From positions 1 to 18,477 of the forward strand of contig JAEYCB010000055.1 of assembly GCA_023404345.1 (NCBI GenBank): a DNA stretch of 18,477 nucleotides, given 5' to 3'. A program made the translations under genes and the position numbers. Origin of the DNA: Bacillota bacterium. GTDB taxonomy: Bacteria > Bacillota > Clostridia > Christensenellales > Aristaeellaceae. Below, piece after piece: positions 1 to 7,409 of this stretch. The notes under the pieces were generated by a model. It was given only the letters and a program-made list of their open reading frames with translations. It made no database searches and was not told the DNA's origin. Position 1 is the first letter of the stretch. The number at the start of each line of letters is the position of its first letter.

Positions 1-661
<661 letters not shown>

Positions 662-715
662 GGGATTCGACCTCCTGTTTTACGTTTGATATGATCCGGC
701 AGGTTATCATGCGGT

Positions 716-789
716 TGGAGCGGGTGATGGGAATCGAACCCACGTAGCCAGCTTGGGAAGCTGGAGCTCTACCATTGAGCTACACCCGC
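716..789 (-). tRNA. tRNA-Gly (anticodon CCC)
   Basis: Read on the minus strand the 74 bases fold as a full cloverleaf: acceptor GCGGGTG paired with CACCCGC, D stem GCTC/GAGC, anticodon stem CCAGC/GCTGG around loop TTCCCAA, T arm GTGGG-TTCGATT-CCCAT, discriminator T and an encoded CCA. The middle of the anticodon loop is CCC (plus-strand 755-757), so it reads GGG glycine codons. It sits between the promoter at 827-855 and tuf, so it is probably processed from a tRNA-tuf transcript. Confidence 0.95.
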
Positions 790-826
790 ATGTCCGCATG
801 CCTCATCCCAATACCAGACATAGGTT

Positions 827-855
827 ATTGTAATGTTTTTCCCCCCGCTTGTCAA
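827..855 (-). promoter_or_regulatory. Promoter for tRNA-Gly and tuf
   Basis: On the minus strand TTGACA (850-855) and TACAAT (827-832) are separated by exactly 17 bases. This is a near-perfect housekeeping sigma promoter pointing at the tRNA and tuf, as expected for highly expressed translation genes. Confidence 0.88.
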
Positions 856-902
856 CAGCTTTTTTCCCTTTCGACGCGATGAAAAGCACTGAACGCGCAC
901 AA

Positions 903-919
903 AGGGCCGCTGAAAGCGG
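903..919 (-). terminator. Weak candidate terminator for the flavodiiron-SRAP operon
   Basis: A 5-bp hairpin CCGCT-TTC-AGCGG on the minus strand is followed by CCCTTT, about 35 bases after the SRAP stop codon. Stem and U-tract are both short, so this is only a candidate; no better terminator is visible before the tRNA promoter. Confidence 0.3.
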
Positions 920-953
920 AGGGAGATGAAGTTTTTTTACATTTTGTTTTCTG

Positions 954-1610
954 CTATTGATCCGCATCAATCGCCGTTGCCGGGCGTACATACAGTTTCG
1001 GCGAGTCGAAGCAGCGACGCAGATCGGCATAGGGGATTTGAGGCGGGGCCAGCAGCCATAACTTTTTCGAGGACTCATCATCCAGAATGACGGGCATGCG
1101 GTCGTGATAGGGACGCATCTGCCCGTCAGCTTCGCGCGTCAGGATGGCAAAACCGTCAAACCCACCCGCGCGGAAGCCGCCAAGGAACTCACCGTACACT
1201 CCCGCCAGGTACATCAGCCCTTTTTCCATTCCGCCCTGGGATTGAAAAGAGAATTTCTCTTTTGTTTTTGCGCCGGAGGGAGTGCGCCGCCATTCGTAGA
1301 AACCGGATACGGGTACCAGACAGCGCCTCTCCCGCACCGCACGCTGGAACATGGGGGTATGATCGGCCTTTTCCGACCGGCTGTTGATCACTACGCCGTG
1401 TCCTCCGCCGCGCGGAAAACCCCAGCGCATAGCGCGTACAGCCACACGGCTCCCGTCTGCTACAATGACGGGAGCCAGCTGCGTGGGGAAGATTTCGCCT
1501 GTATGTACCTGCGAAGCCAGCGGATCGCCGCTTTCCAGAAGACCACGCAACAGATTCAGCAGCCGTTCGTTCGCCTCTTTTGCATCGTCCAGAAAGTAGC
1601 GCCCGCACAT
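954..1610 (-). CDS. SRAP-domain abasic-site DNA-protein crosslinking protein (YedK/HMCES family)
   Basis: SRAP proteins form a covalent crosslink to abasic sites in single-stranded DNA through the amino group and thiol of Cys2, shielding the lesion. The 218-residue product starts MCGRYF, so Cys2 follows the initiator Met as the chemistry requires. This decides the start: the reading frame is open upstream to 1712, but only the ATG at 1608-1610 gives Cys2. Other conserved positions are visible: NSRSE (Asn76, Arg78, Glu80), GFYEW (Glu106) and HDRMP (His169). Length matches the family. GGAGG lies within the end of the flavodiiron gene, whose stop is 5 bases upstream, so the two are co-transcribed and probably coupled. 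Joint expression with an oxygen/NO-detoxifying enzyme suggests a role in oxidative or nitrosative damage; that link is inference. Confidence 0.93.
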   Translation of the reverse strand: MCGRYFLDDAKEANERLLNLLRGLLESGDPLASQVHTGEIFPTQLAPVIVADGSRVAVRAMRWGFPRGGGHGVVINSRSEKADHTPMFQRAVRERRCLVPVSGFYEWRRTPSGAKTKEKFSFQSQGGMEKGLMYLAGVYGEFLGGFRAGGFDGFAILTREADGQMRPYHDRMPVILDDESSKKLWLLAPPQIPYADLRRCFDSPKLYVRPATAIDADQ

Positions 1611-1615
1611 GCCGC

Positions 1616-2812
1616 TTACGCCTCCGCCAGTTGGCGTGCCAGAGCAGTGAGCGCTTCGCGAGTGTCCGCAGCAAGCGCGGAACGGACGGTGGGCACGGGC
1701 TCCAGTATGCACATGTTTTTCATGGAGGACAGGATCTCGCGCATCTGCTTGCCGGCTGCCGGGGCCCAGGTGCCGTTTTCTACCAGGGCCACGGTACGGT
1801 CCTGCAAAGCGTGGGCCTTGAGGTCCAGAAGCAGCGTTTCCATGGCGGGGAACACGCCCAGGTTGTAAGTAGCCGAGAGCAACGCCAGCTTTCCGAAACG
1901 GAACGCATCGCTGAGAATATAGGAGGGATGGGTCACGGACACGTCATAGACAGCCACATGTTTTACGCCTGCATCGCGCAGGGCCATGGCAAAGACTTCC
2001 GCGGCGTTTTCGGTGTGCCCATAGATGGAGGCATAGGCCACCAGCACACCCTCTTCCTCAGGCTGATAAGTGCTCCAGCGTTGATATTTTTCCACAAACC
2101 AGGCGATGTCCTTACGCCAGACCGGTCCGTGCAGGGGGCAGAGGAAAGCGATATCCAGCGCACTGGCTTTTTTGAGCAGTGCTTGTACGGGCGCGCCGTA
2201 CTTGCCGACGATATTGGTGTAATAGCGGCGCGCATCATCCAGCCAGTCGCGCGCAAAATCTACCTCGTCGGCAAAGAGAAAACCGCTTACAGCGCCGAAA
2301 GTGCCAAAGGCGTCGGCGGAAAAGAGCACTCGGTCTGTTTCGTCGTAGGTAACCATCACCTCGGGCCAATGGACCATGGGCGCGGTGAAGAAGCGCAGGC
2401 GATGTCTGCCTGTGACCAGCTCCGCACCTTCACAGACGGAGTGCAGACGGTCCCGCAGGCCGTTTCCAAAAAATTGCGCGGCCATCTGAGCCGCCTTGGC
2501 GGTAAGCATCACCTGTGCGCCGGGGTAGCGCTCGCAGGCTTCGGCCAAAGTAGCGGCGTGATCTGGCTCCATGTGATTGACCACGATGTAGTCCAGCTGC
2601 CGCCCGCCCAGTGTAGCGGTCAAGTTCTCAAAGAACACGCCGGCGATGGCCTTGTCCACCGTATCCACGAGTACAGTTTTTTCATCCAGCAACAGATAGC
2701 TGTTGTAGCTGACGCCGCGGGGAATGGGGAAGATGTTTTCAAACAGGTTCAGACGGCGGTCGTTGCCACCTACCCAGATGAGATCAGGGGTGATCCTTGC
2801 GGTGCACTCCAT
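1616..2812 (-). CDS. Flavodiiron protein (FprA-type oxygen/NO reductase)
   Basis: Flavodiiron proteins reduce O2 to water and/or NO to N2O in the cytoplasm of anaerobes. The 398-residue product has the usual two parts. The N-terminal metallo-beta-lactamase-like domain (about 1-250) carries the whole diiron ligand set: HMEPDH (His80, Glu82, Asp84), His148 in MVHWPE, Asp167 in SADAFG and His228 in PLHGP. The C-terminal flavodoxin domain (about 255-398) has an FMN phosphate loop around SIYGHTENA (262-270). There is no rubredoxin or NAD(P)H-binding extension, so a separate electron donor is needed. The start has AAGGAGG upstream, and an extended -10 promoter lies at 2891-2919. It is the first gene of an operon with the SRAP gene. 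Whether O2 or NO is preferred cannot be told from sequence. Confidence 0.95.
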   Translation of the reverse strand: MECTARITPDLIWVGGNDRRLNLFENIFPIPRGVSYNSYLLLDEKTVLVDTVDKAIAGVFFENLTATLGGRQLDYIVVNHMEPDHAATLAEACERYPGAQVMLTAKAAQMAAQFFGNGLRDRLHSVCEGAELVTGRHRLRFFTAPMVHWPEVMVTYDETDRVLFSADAFGTFGAVSGFLFADEVDFARDWLDDARRYYTNIVGKYGAPVQALLKKASALDIAFLCPLHGPVWRKDIAWFVEKYQRWSTYQPEEEGVLVAYASIYGHTENAAEVFAMALRDAGVKHVAVYDVSVTHPSYILSDAFRFGKLALLSATYNLGVFPAMETLLLDLKAHALQDRTVALVENGTWAPAAGKQMREILSSMKNMCILEPVPTVRSALAADTREALTALARQLAEA

Positions 2813-2890
2813 GAAGAAGCCTCCTTAAAAAAGCCTGTGTACAAGCCGTTGCCGGCCTGGAAAGCGCATCCTTGCGAACTGCGCATGCTT

Positions 2891-2919
2891 ATTATACCAC
2901 GAAACATGCATTTTTGAAG
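2891..2919 (-). promoter_or_regulatory. Promoter for the flavodiiron-SRAP operon
   Basis: Minus-strand TATAAT (2891-2896) is preceded by TGG, forming an extended -10. A weak -35 (TTCAAA, 16-base spacing) lies upstream. It points at the flavodiiron gene about 80 bases away and is back to back with the ribU promoter. Confidence 0.65.
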
Positions 2920-2936
2920 CAATTTTCCCAATCCAC

Positions 2937-2965
2937 TTGACATGGGGAAAGAGGCGTGCTATGAT
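2937..2965 (+). promoter_or_regulatory. Promoter for the riboswitch-ribU operon
   Basis: TTGACA (2937-2942) and TATGAT (2960-2965) are separated by exactly 17 bases, with the FMN aptamer starting about 27 bases downstream. Confidence 0.88.
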
Positions 2966-2991
2966 GCAGCCGTAAACCCAACATAGATGGC

Positions 2992-3125
2992 TTCTTCGGG
3001 GCAGGGTGAAATTCCCTACTGGCGGTACAGTCCGCGAAGGAAGCGCTTCGGCGTTTCCCCGACCCGGTGTAACTCCGGGACCAACGGTGAACGGCCTTTT
3101 GGCCAAAGTCCGGATGCGAGAAGAG
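2992..3125 (+). promoter_or_regulatory. FMN riboswitch (RFN element)
   Basis: The conserved RFN blocks are all present in order: TTCGGGGCAGGGTGAAATTC, ACTGGCGGTACAGTCCGCGA, CCCGGTGTAACTCCGGGACC, ACGGTGAA and AGTCCGGATGCGAGAAGA. The closing helix can form between TTCTTC (2992-2997) and GAAGAG (3120-3125). FMN binding normally turns expression off. The downstream gene is a riboflavin transporter component, which fits. The expression platform is the separate hairpin at 3150-3182. Confidence 0.96.
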
Positions 3126-3149
3126 CAGCCTGCCGCCTTTTTGGTGCGG

Positions 3150-3185
3150 TTGCCCCTGATGCGAAAAAGCCATCGGGGGCAATTT
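3150..3185 (+). terminator. Riboswitch expression-platform hairpin
   Basis: TTGCCCCTGATG (3150-3161) pairs with CATCGGGGGCAA (3171-3182), a 12-bp stem with one G-U pair and loop CGAAAAAGC. Only three T residues follow before CAC, and the Shine-Dalgarno AAGGAGG begins 10 bases later. It is the obvious switch hairpin, but the sequence does not settle whether it acts by termination or by affecting translation. Confidence 0.6.
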
Positions 3186-3206
3186 CACATCAAGGAGGCA
3201 TTTTCC

Positions 3207-3833
3207 ATGACAAACGCAAAACGCAAACCCTTCCTCACCACTCGCGAACTGGCCACCGTGGCCATCCTGGCCGCCATCTCGGCCGTACTGTTCATGATCG
3301 AGATTCCGGTTGTGCTCTTCTACAAGTTGGATCTGAGCCATCTGCCGGTGCTGCTGGGCACTTTCGCTATGGGCCCGGTGCCGGGCACGTTGATTTTGCT
3401 GGTTAAGAGCCTGCTGGGGCTGCTCCACTCGTCATCCCAGGGCGTGGGTGAGCTGGCGGATTTCCTGATGGGATTTGCAATGCTCCTGCCTGCGGGGCTG
3501 ATCTATCAGCATGACAAAACCCGCAAGGGTGCGCTCATCGGTATGGCTGTAGGTACGGTGGTGGCTACCATCGTAGCCGTTTTGAGCAATCTTTACATCA
3601 TGATTCCTTTCTATGGCACGGCCTATGGCATGCCGGTAGAGGCTATTGTGAGCATGGGCGCTGCCATCATTCCGGCGGTGGACAGCACGCTCAAGTTCGT
3701 ATTGCTCATCACTGCGCCCTTCAACTTGCTCAAGTGGGTGCTGATCAGCGCGCTCACAGGCCTGATGTATAAGCCGCTTTCGCCCATCCTGCATGGACGT
3801 AAGCGCGCCAAGACGGAGGCGAAAGCGAATTGA
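3207..3833 (+). CDS. ribU: Riboflavin ECF transporter S component RibU
   Basis: RibU is the membrane-embedded substrate-binding subunit of an energy-coupling-factor transporter that imports riboflavin; the ATPases and T subunit are normally encoded elsewhere, as here. The 208-residue protein is hydrophobic with about six membrane segments, a typical LTTRELATVAILAAIS start, the GPVPGTLILLVKSLLGLL stretch and the GELADFLMG motif of the family, and a basic C-terminal tail. The frame is open further upstream through the riboswitch, but the ATG at 3207 has AAGGAGG 7 bases before it and gives the family N-terminus. The FMN riboswitch upstream supports riboflavin as substrate. Its TGA stop overlaps the TTG start of tsaE. 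Confidence 0.94.
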   Translation: MTNAKRKPFLTTRELATVAILAAISAVLFMIEIPVVLFYKLDLSHLPVLLGTFAMGPVPGTLILLVKSLLGLLHSSSQGVGELADFLMGFAMLLPAGLIYQHDKTRKGALIGMAVGTVVATIVAVLSNLYIMIPFYGTAYGMPVEAIVSMGAAIIPAVDSTLKFVLLITAPFNLLKWVLISALTGLMYKPLSPILHGRKRAKTEAKAN

Positions 3834-4285
3834 TCCTGAAAAGCCACAGCGCCGAAGAAACCAGGCGCATCGGCACGTCGTTGGCCCGGCAGCTCCGGGC
3901 CAACGACGTTGTGCTACTTTTGGGCGATATGGGGGCGGGCAAGAGCGAGCTCACGCGCGGCATCGCGCGCGGGTTGGGGGTCACGGGCTATGTGACCAGT
4001 CCCACCTTTACCATCTTGCAGGTGCATGAGGAGGGACGTTTGCCTCTGTATCATTTTGACTGGTACCGTCTGGAAAGTGCGGAGGAGCTCTACGAGCTGG
4101 CTATGGATGAGTACCTGCAAAATGGCGGTGTAGCTGTAGTGGAATGGCCTTGCCGTGCGCCAGAAGCCGTTCCGGCCTGCCACCTGGAGGTGGAGATCAC
4201 GCCCCTGGGCGACACGGATCGTGCGCTTTGCTTTACCCCCGTGGGTGGTTTCCGGGAGCTGGACTGGGAAGGATGGATTCCATGA
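3830..4285 (+). CDS. tsaE: tRNA t6A biosynthesis ATPase TsaE
   Basis: TsaE is the ATPase that works with TsaB and TsaD to transfer threonylcarbamoyl to A37 of ANN-decoding tRNAs. The 151-residue product has a Walker A GDMGAGKSE (32-40), SPTFT (57-61), HFDWYRL (75-81) and VVEWP (103-107), all family hallmarks, at the usual length. The start is a TTG (3830-3832) that overlaps the ribU stop as TTGA, with GGAGG 10 bases upstream. No ATG or GTG in frame keeps the N-terminus, so TTG is the likely start and translation is coupled to ribU. The stop overlaps the tsaB start as ATGA. Confidence 0.95.
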   Translation: MILKSHSAEETRRIGTSLARQLRANDVVLLLGDMGAGKSELTRGIARGLGVTGYVTSPTFTILQVHEEGRLPLYHFDWYRLESAEELYELAMDEYLQNGGVAVVEWPCRAPEAVPACHLEVEITPLGDTDRALCFTPVGGFRELDWEGWIP

Positions 4286-4989
4286 ATTTGTTGGCGGTGG
4301 ATACGTCAGGACCTGTTGCGGGTGTAGCAGTCCTGAAGGATGGCGAAGTGGCTTATGAAGGCGCGGCGGTGAACCGCCTGACGCACTCGGTCAACCTTAT
4401 GCCCATGATCGAGGAGGCGCTGGGTCGCGCTGGGCTGGATGTGAGCGAGATTGACTTGTACGCTGCGGTCACGGGACCGGGGTCGTTTACGGGTGTACGT
4501 ATCGGGGTGAGCGCTGTCAAGGGCATGGCTCACGGCGCGGGCAAGCCCTGTGTGGGCGTGGATGCGCTGGAGGCGTTGGCCGCAGGTGCCTGCCTGACCG
4601 ACGCGCTGATCTGCCCCATTCAGGATGCGCGCGCGGGACAGGTGTACGGCGCGGCGTTCCTTGCCGGGATGCCTCCTGTGCGCATGCTTCCCAACATGGC
4701 CGAGGTGCTGCCCGTCTATCTGGACCAGGCGCTGGCCGTGGCGGGCGAGCGGCAGCTGTGCTTTTTGGGCGACGGTGTAAACACCTACCGGGACGCCATC
4801 GTGGAGCGACTGGGAGAGCGGGCCGTGATTGCGCCTGCCCACATGCGTTATCTGCGCCCGGCCAGCGTGGGCGAACTGGCCTGGCTCAACCGGGAGCAGA
4901 GCGTGGATTATCTTGCATTGATGCCGGTTTATCTTCGCGCGCCGCAGGCGGAGCGCGAGCGTGCCCGGCGGCTGGGAGGCAAGGCATGA
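4282..4989 (+). CDS. tsaB: tRNA t6A biosynthesis protein TsaB
   Basis: TsaB is the ASKHA-fold scaffold partner of TsaD and TsaE in t6A formation and lacks catalysis itself. The 235-residue product begins MNLLAVDTSG, with THS at 34-36 and the diagnostic GPGSFTGVRIG at 65-75. The chosen ATG (4282) overlaps the tsaE stop by 4 bases and is preceded by GGAAGGA; an ATG three codons earlier (4273) is possible but gives a less typical N-terminus. The stop overlaps the rimI start as ATGA, so the genes from ribU to rimI form one coupled chain. Confidence 0.95.
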   Translation: MNLLAVDTSGPVAGVAVLKDGEVAYEGAAVNRLTHSVNLMPMIEEALGRAGLDVSEIDLYAAVTGPGSFTGVRIGVSAVKGMAHGAGKPCVGVDALEALAAGACLTDALICPIQDARAGQVYGAAFLAGMPPVRMLPNMAEVLPVYLDQALAVAGERQLCFLGDGVNTYRDAIVERLGERAVIAPAHMRYLRPASVGELAWLNREQSVDYLALMPVYLRAPQAERERARRLGGKA

Positions 4990-5468
4990 GCGCCGTCTGC
5001 CGCCGTATGACGCTGGCCGATGTGCCCCAGGTGCACGCCATTGAGGAGAGAACCTTCGCCACCCCCTGGTCCTACCAGAGCTTCGTGGACGAGATGACCA
5101 CAAACAAGTGCGCCCGTTACATCGTGGCTGAAGAGGATGGGCGCGTGATTGCCTATGCTGGCGCTTGGCTGATTTTTGAGGAAGGGCATATCACAAATAT
5201 CGCCGTGGACGAGCCCTATCGTGGCCGGGGCGTGGGCACGGAGGTGACACGGGCATTGATGCAGTATGCCGCCAACCTGGGTGTGCAGTATCTGACGCTG
5301 GAGGTGCGAAGGAGCAACCTGGTCGCGCAGAAGATGTACCAGTCGCTGGGGTTTCTCAAGCTGGGCCTGCGCAAGCGCTACTATGAGGACAACGGCGAGG
5401 ACGCCTACCTCATGGTCTGTCAGGACATGCCCCCGGTGGACCCGGATTTTGCGGAGGATGCGGACTGA
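4986..5468 (+). CDS. rimI: Ribosomal protein S18 alanine N-acetyltransferase RimI (GNAT)
   Basis: RimI-type GNAT enzymes acetylate protein N-termini using acetyl-CoA; in Firmicutes the gene is usually linked to tsaB/tsaE. The 160-residue product has the GNAT core: ITNIAVDEPYRGRGVG (69-84, with the RGRGVG acetyl-CoA loop) and LEVRRSNLVAQKMYQSLGF (105-123), then the RimI-like YYEDNGEDAYLM near the C-terminus. A short acidic tail (DPDFAEDAD) follows. The start overlaps the tsaB stop. The fourth expected partner, tsaD, is not next: a terminator closes the operon. The S18 substrate is by homology only; some relatives acetylate other proteins. Confidence 0.92.
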   Translation: MSAVCRRMTLADVPQVHAIEERTFATPWSYQSFVDEMTTNKCARYIVAEEDGRVIAYAGAWLIFEEGHITNIAVDEPYRGRGVGTEVTRALMQYAANLGVQYLTLEVRRSNLVAQKMYQSLGFLKLGLRKRYYEDNGEDAYLMVCQDMPPVDPDFAEDAD

Positions 5469-5498
5469 GCCGTGCCGCGCGGGAGCGCGCCGGTGGAA

Positions 5499-5536
5499 AG
5501 CTGGAAGCGTGGAATGCCTTCCGGCTTTTTTTCTTT
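5499..5536 (+). terminator. Terminator of the ribU-tsaE-tsaB-rimI operon
   Basis: AGCTGGAAG (5499-5507) pairs with CTTCCGGCT (5518-5526), a 9-bp stem with one G-U pair, followed by a run of seven T residues (5526-5532), then CTTT. A classic intrinsic terminator 30 bases after the rimI stop. Confidence 0.88.
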
Positions 5537-5626
5537 GCGAGATGAACCCTTTGTCTTTTTTCGTTGTCTTTATAAGTACCCCAGGCAATCGGGGCTTGCG
5601 CAAGATAACCGCTTAGGAGGGATACC

Positions 5627-6133
5627 GTGAACACCCAGACCTTTCTGGAAGAGGCGGCCAAGCTGGAAAGGCTTTTGTACTGTGTGGCCTGGTCGATGCT
5701 GTCCAACAGTGACGACTGCGCCGACGCCGTACAGGAAACGCTGATGAGGGCCTGGCAAAGCCGCGATACGCTTCGCAACATCCGAAGCTTCCGGCCGTGG
5801 ATCACCCGAATCATGGTTAACACCTGCAATACGATACTCCGCAAGCGTACCAATCAGCGCTGGGTACCGCTTGAGGAGGACATGGCCGTGCTGGACCCAC
5901 CGCAGGATAGCGGCTTTGATCTGGATGAAACGCTAGGACGTCTGTCCCCCCAACACCGGGCCGTGGTGGTGCTCCACTATCTGGAGGGTTACAAGGTACG
6001 TGAGATTGCTGAAATGCTTGGCATTCCTACAGGTACGGTGAAAACCCGACTAATGATGGCACGGGTACACATTCAAAAAAACCTGATTCGCTCTTCGCTG
6101 GAAGAAGGAGGACTCAGTCATGAAAAAGCATGA
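5627..6133 (+). CDS. ECF-type RNA polymerase sigma factor
   Basis: A 168-residue sigma-70 family regulator of the short ECF kind that would direct RNA polymerase to a stress or signal regulon. Region 2 spans roughly residues 10-75 (DAVQETLMRAWQ, then FRPWITRIMVNT). Region 4 spans about 105-158, with the helix-turn-helix YKVREIAEMLGIPTGTVKTR. The start is GTG at 5627, with AGGAGG 6 bases upstream. The 3' end overlaps the next gene, a membrane protein likely to be its anti-sigma factor, by 14 bases. I see no strong housekeeping promoter in the 90 bases upstream, so it may be autoregulated. The targets cannot be read from the sequence. Confidence 0.93.
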   Translation: MNTQTFLEEAAKLERLLYCVAWSMLSNSDDCADAVQETLMRAWQSRDTLRNIRSFRPWITRIMVNTCNTILRKRTNQRWVPLEEDMAVLDPPQDSGFDLDETLGRLSPQHRAVVVLHYLEGYKVREIAEMLGIPTGTVKTRLMMARVHIQKNLIRSSLEEGGLSHEKA

Positions 6134-7337
6134 GTACGCGGAGGCGGTGCAGCGTTGCATTCCCCAAACGCCCCCGGTCTTTCATCAGGCCATGAGCCGG
6201 ACGCTGGAGGCCATCGCGGCGCAGGCCCCCGCGCAGGAGCGGGCCGCCAGAGTACGTCCCGCCCTTTCCACGCGGCGCGCGCTGGCGTTTGCGCTGGCGG
6301 CGCTGCTGCTCATTGCCACCGCGGCGGTGGCCGCGACCCATTGGAACCTCTTTGACGCCCTGAGCTTTCTGACCGGCGCCAATCCCACCAACGCCGATCT
6401 GGTGATGCGGCGCAACCTGTATCAGACCACGATCAACAACGTGGAGATCACCGTGCGCGAGGCGGGCTACGACGGGCGGACCCTGCTGATTCAGTACGCC
6501 TACCGCATGCTGGACGTGAACACGCCGCTGGGCCTGTACCGGGAGGAATTCGCCGGCTATCCCGAGGACCAGCGCGAGGGCATTCTGGAGGAGGACAGCA
6601 ACCTCCTTTATGAGCATAACGTGGGCTGGTGGATCGACCAGCTCTGGATTGACGGGCAGTGCGTGGATATGCCGGGAAACTCCGGCGGCGTCACCACCGG
6701 AACGCCCAACCCCGGCGAAATCGTGCAGACGGAATACTGGCGGCTGGACAACGAGGGCGTGACGCTGTCGGGCACGGTGGACATTTCCCTGCCCATCGGT
6801 GAGCGCCAGCCGCTGGAGGAGTACATGTGGGCGGAGCACCCGGAGAAGTACGACGCGGACGGAAACCTGCTCCTGCCGGAGAAGGGCATCGTCACCTTTA
6901 CGCTGGATACGGACGACATCCTCTCCAAGGTACGCTGTGAATATCCCAACATCCCCACGGAGGGCGAAACCGTGACCGCGCGGGCCACGGAGGTGTGCTA
7001 CTCCCCGCTGATGACCTACATCACCCTTGAGCTGGAGGCCGCGCCCGGCGCCGTGGAGGCCTATCAGGCGGAAAACGGCAAGGGATACTATGACGAGGAC
7101 GGCAACCTGCTTTGGGAGTACAGCGGCATGGACGTGTTCGGGGACTGGATTTGCAGCCTGCGGCTGGTGGACGGCGAGGGCACTGAGCTGTTTCCGGGCC
7201 GCTATGGCAACAACGGCTACAGCGACGAGTGGGCGGAGTTCCTCTACCCCTGCATCGAGGATCTGCCGGAGGAACTGTACCTGGCGCCCTTTGTGGACGG
7301 CAAGGCGGATCTGACGCAGGCGGTGAAGGTGAAATAA
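6120..7337 (+). CDS. Membrane-anchored DUF4179-like protein, probable anti-sigma factor
   Basis: A 405-residue protein with a short cytoplasmic N-terminus (1-50), one membrane segment (about 53-72, ALAFALAALLLIATAAVAA) and a large extracytoplasmic part. The stretch after the membrane segment (NNVEITVREAGYDGRTLLIQYAY, about 106-128) resembles the DUF4179 domain of clostridial proteins encoded next to ECF sigma genes. The rest is acidic with many Tyr, Trp and Asp-Gly turns, suggesting beta-rich folds. It overlaps the sigma gene by 14 bases, with AAGGAGG 8 bases before the ATG, so the two are coupled. By arrangement the cytoplasmic part should hold the sigma factor inactive until the outer domain senses a signal; this is inferred. 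No zinc-binding HxxxCxxC anti-sigma motif is present. Confidence 0.75.
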   Translation: MKKHEYAEAVQRCIPQTPPVFHQAMSRTLEAIAAQAPAQERAARVRPALSTRRALAFALAALLLIATAAVAATHWNLFDALSFLTGANPTNADLVMRRNLYQTTINNVEITVREAGYDGRTLLIQYAYRMLDVNTPLGLYREEFAGYPEDQREGILEEDSNLLYEHNVGWWIDQLWIDGQCVDMPGNSGGVTTGTPNPGEIVQTEYWRLDNEGVTLSGTVDISLPIGERQPLEEYMWAEHPEKYDADGNLLLPEKGIVTFTLDTDDILSKVRCEYPNIPTEGETVTARATEVCYSPLMTYITLELEAAPGAVEAYQAENGKGYYDEDGNLLWEYSGMDVFGDWICSLRLVDGEGTELFPGRYGNNGYSDEWAEFLYPCIEDLPEELYLAPFVDGKADLTQAVKVK

Positions 7338-7369
7338 GCGGTTCAGAGTTCGCAGACCGGATAAACCGG

Positions 7370-7409
7370 CGGCGCGCGGTGGAAGCCCATCGCGCGCCGT
7401 CCTTTTCTT
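7370..7409 (+). terminator. Terminator of the sigma/anti-sigma operon
   Basis: CGGCGCGCGGTGG (7370-7382) pairs with CCATCGCGCGCCG (7387-7399), 13 bp with one G-U pair and a 4-base loop, followed by TCCTTTTCTT. The same stem lies just past the stop of the convergent minus-strand gene and may serve it too, though its tail in that direction is poor. Confidence 0.8.

Noticed and set aside
1611..1712. Upstream extension of the SRAP gene
   Set aside because: It would bury the catalytic Cys2, which must follow the initiator Met, so the ATG at 1608-1610 is used.
1580..2917. 445-codon open frame on the plus strand opposite the flavodiiron gene
   Set aside because: It mirrors a gene with all diiron ligands; the translation is low in recognisable motifs and has no ribosome binding site. 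It is a GC-rich antisense shadow.
5551..5576. Housekeeping promoter before the sigma gene using TATAAG (5571-5576)
   Set aside because: The best -35 candidate, TTGTCT, is only 14 bases away, too short for a normal promoter.
5578..5603. CCCC...GGGG and TTGCGCAA in the sigma leader
   Set aside because: Short (4 bp with an 8-base loop, and an 8-base palindrome) and of a size expected by chance in GC-rich DNA.
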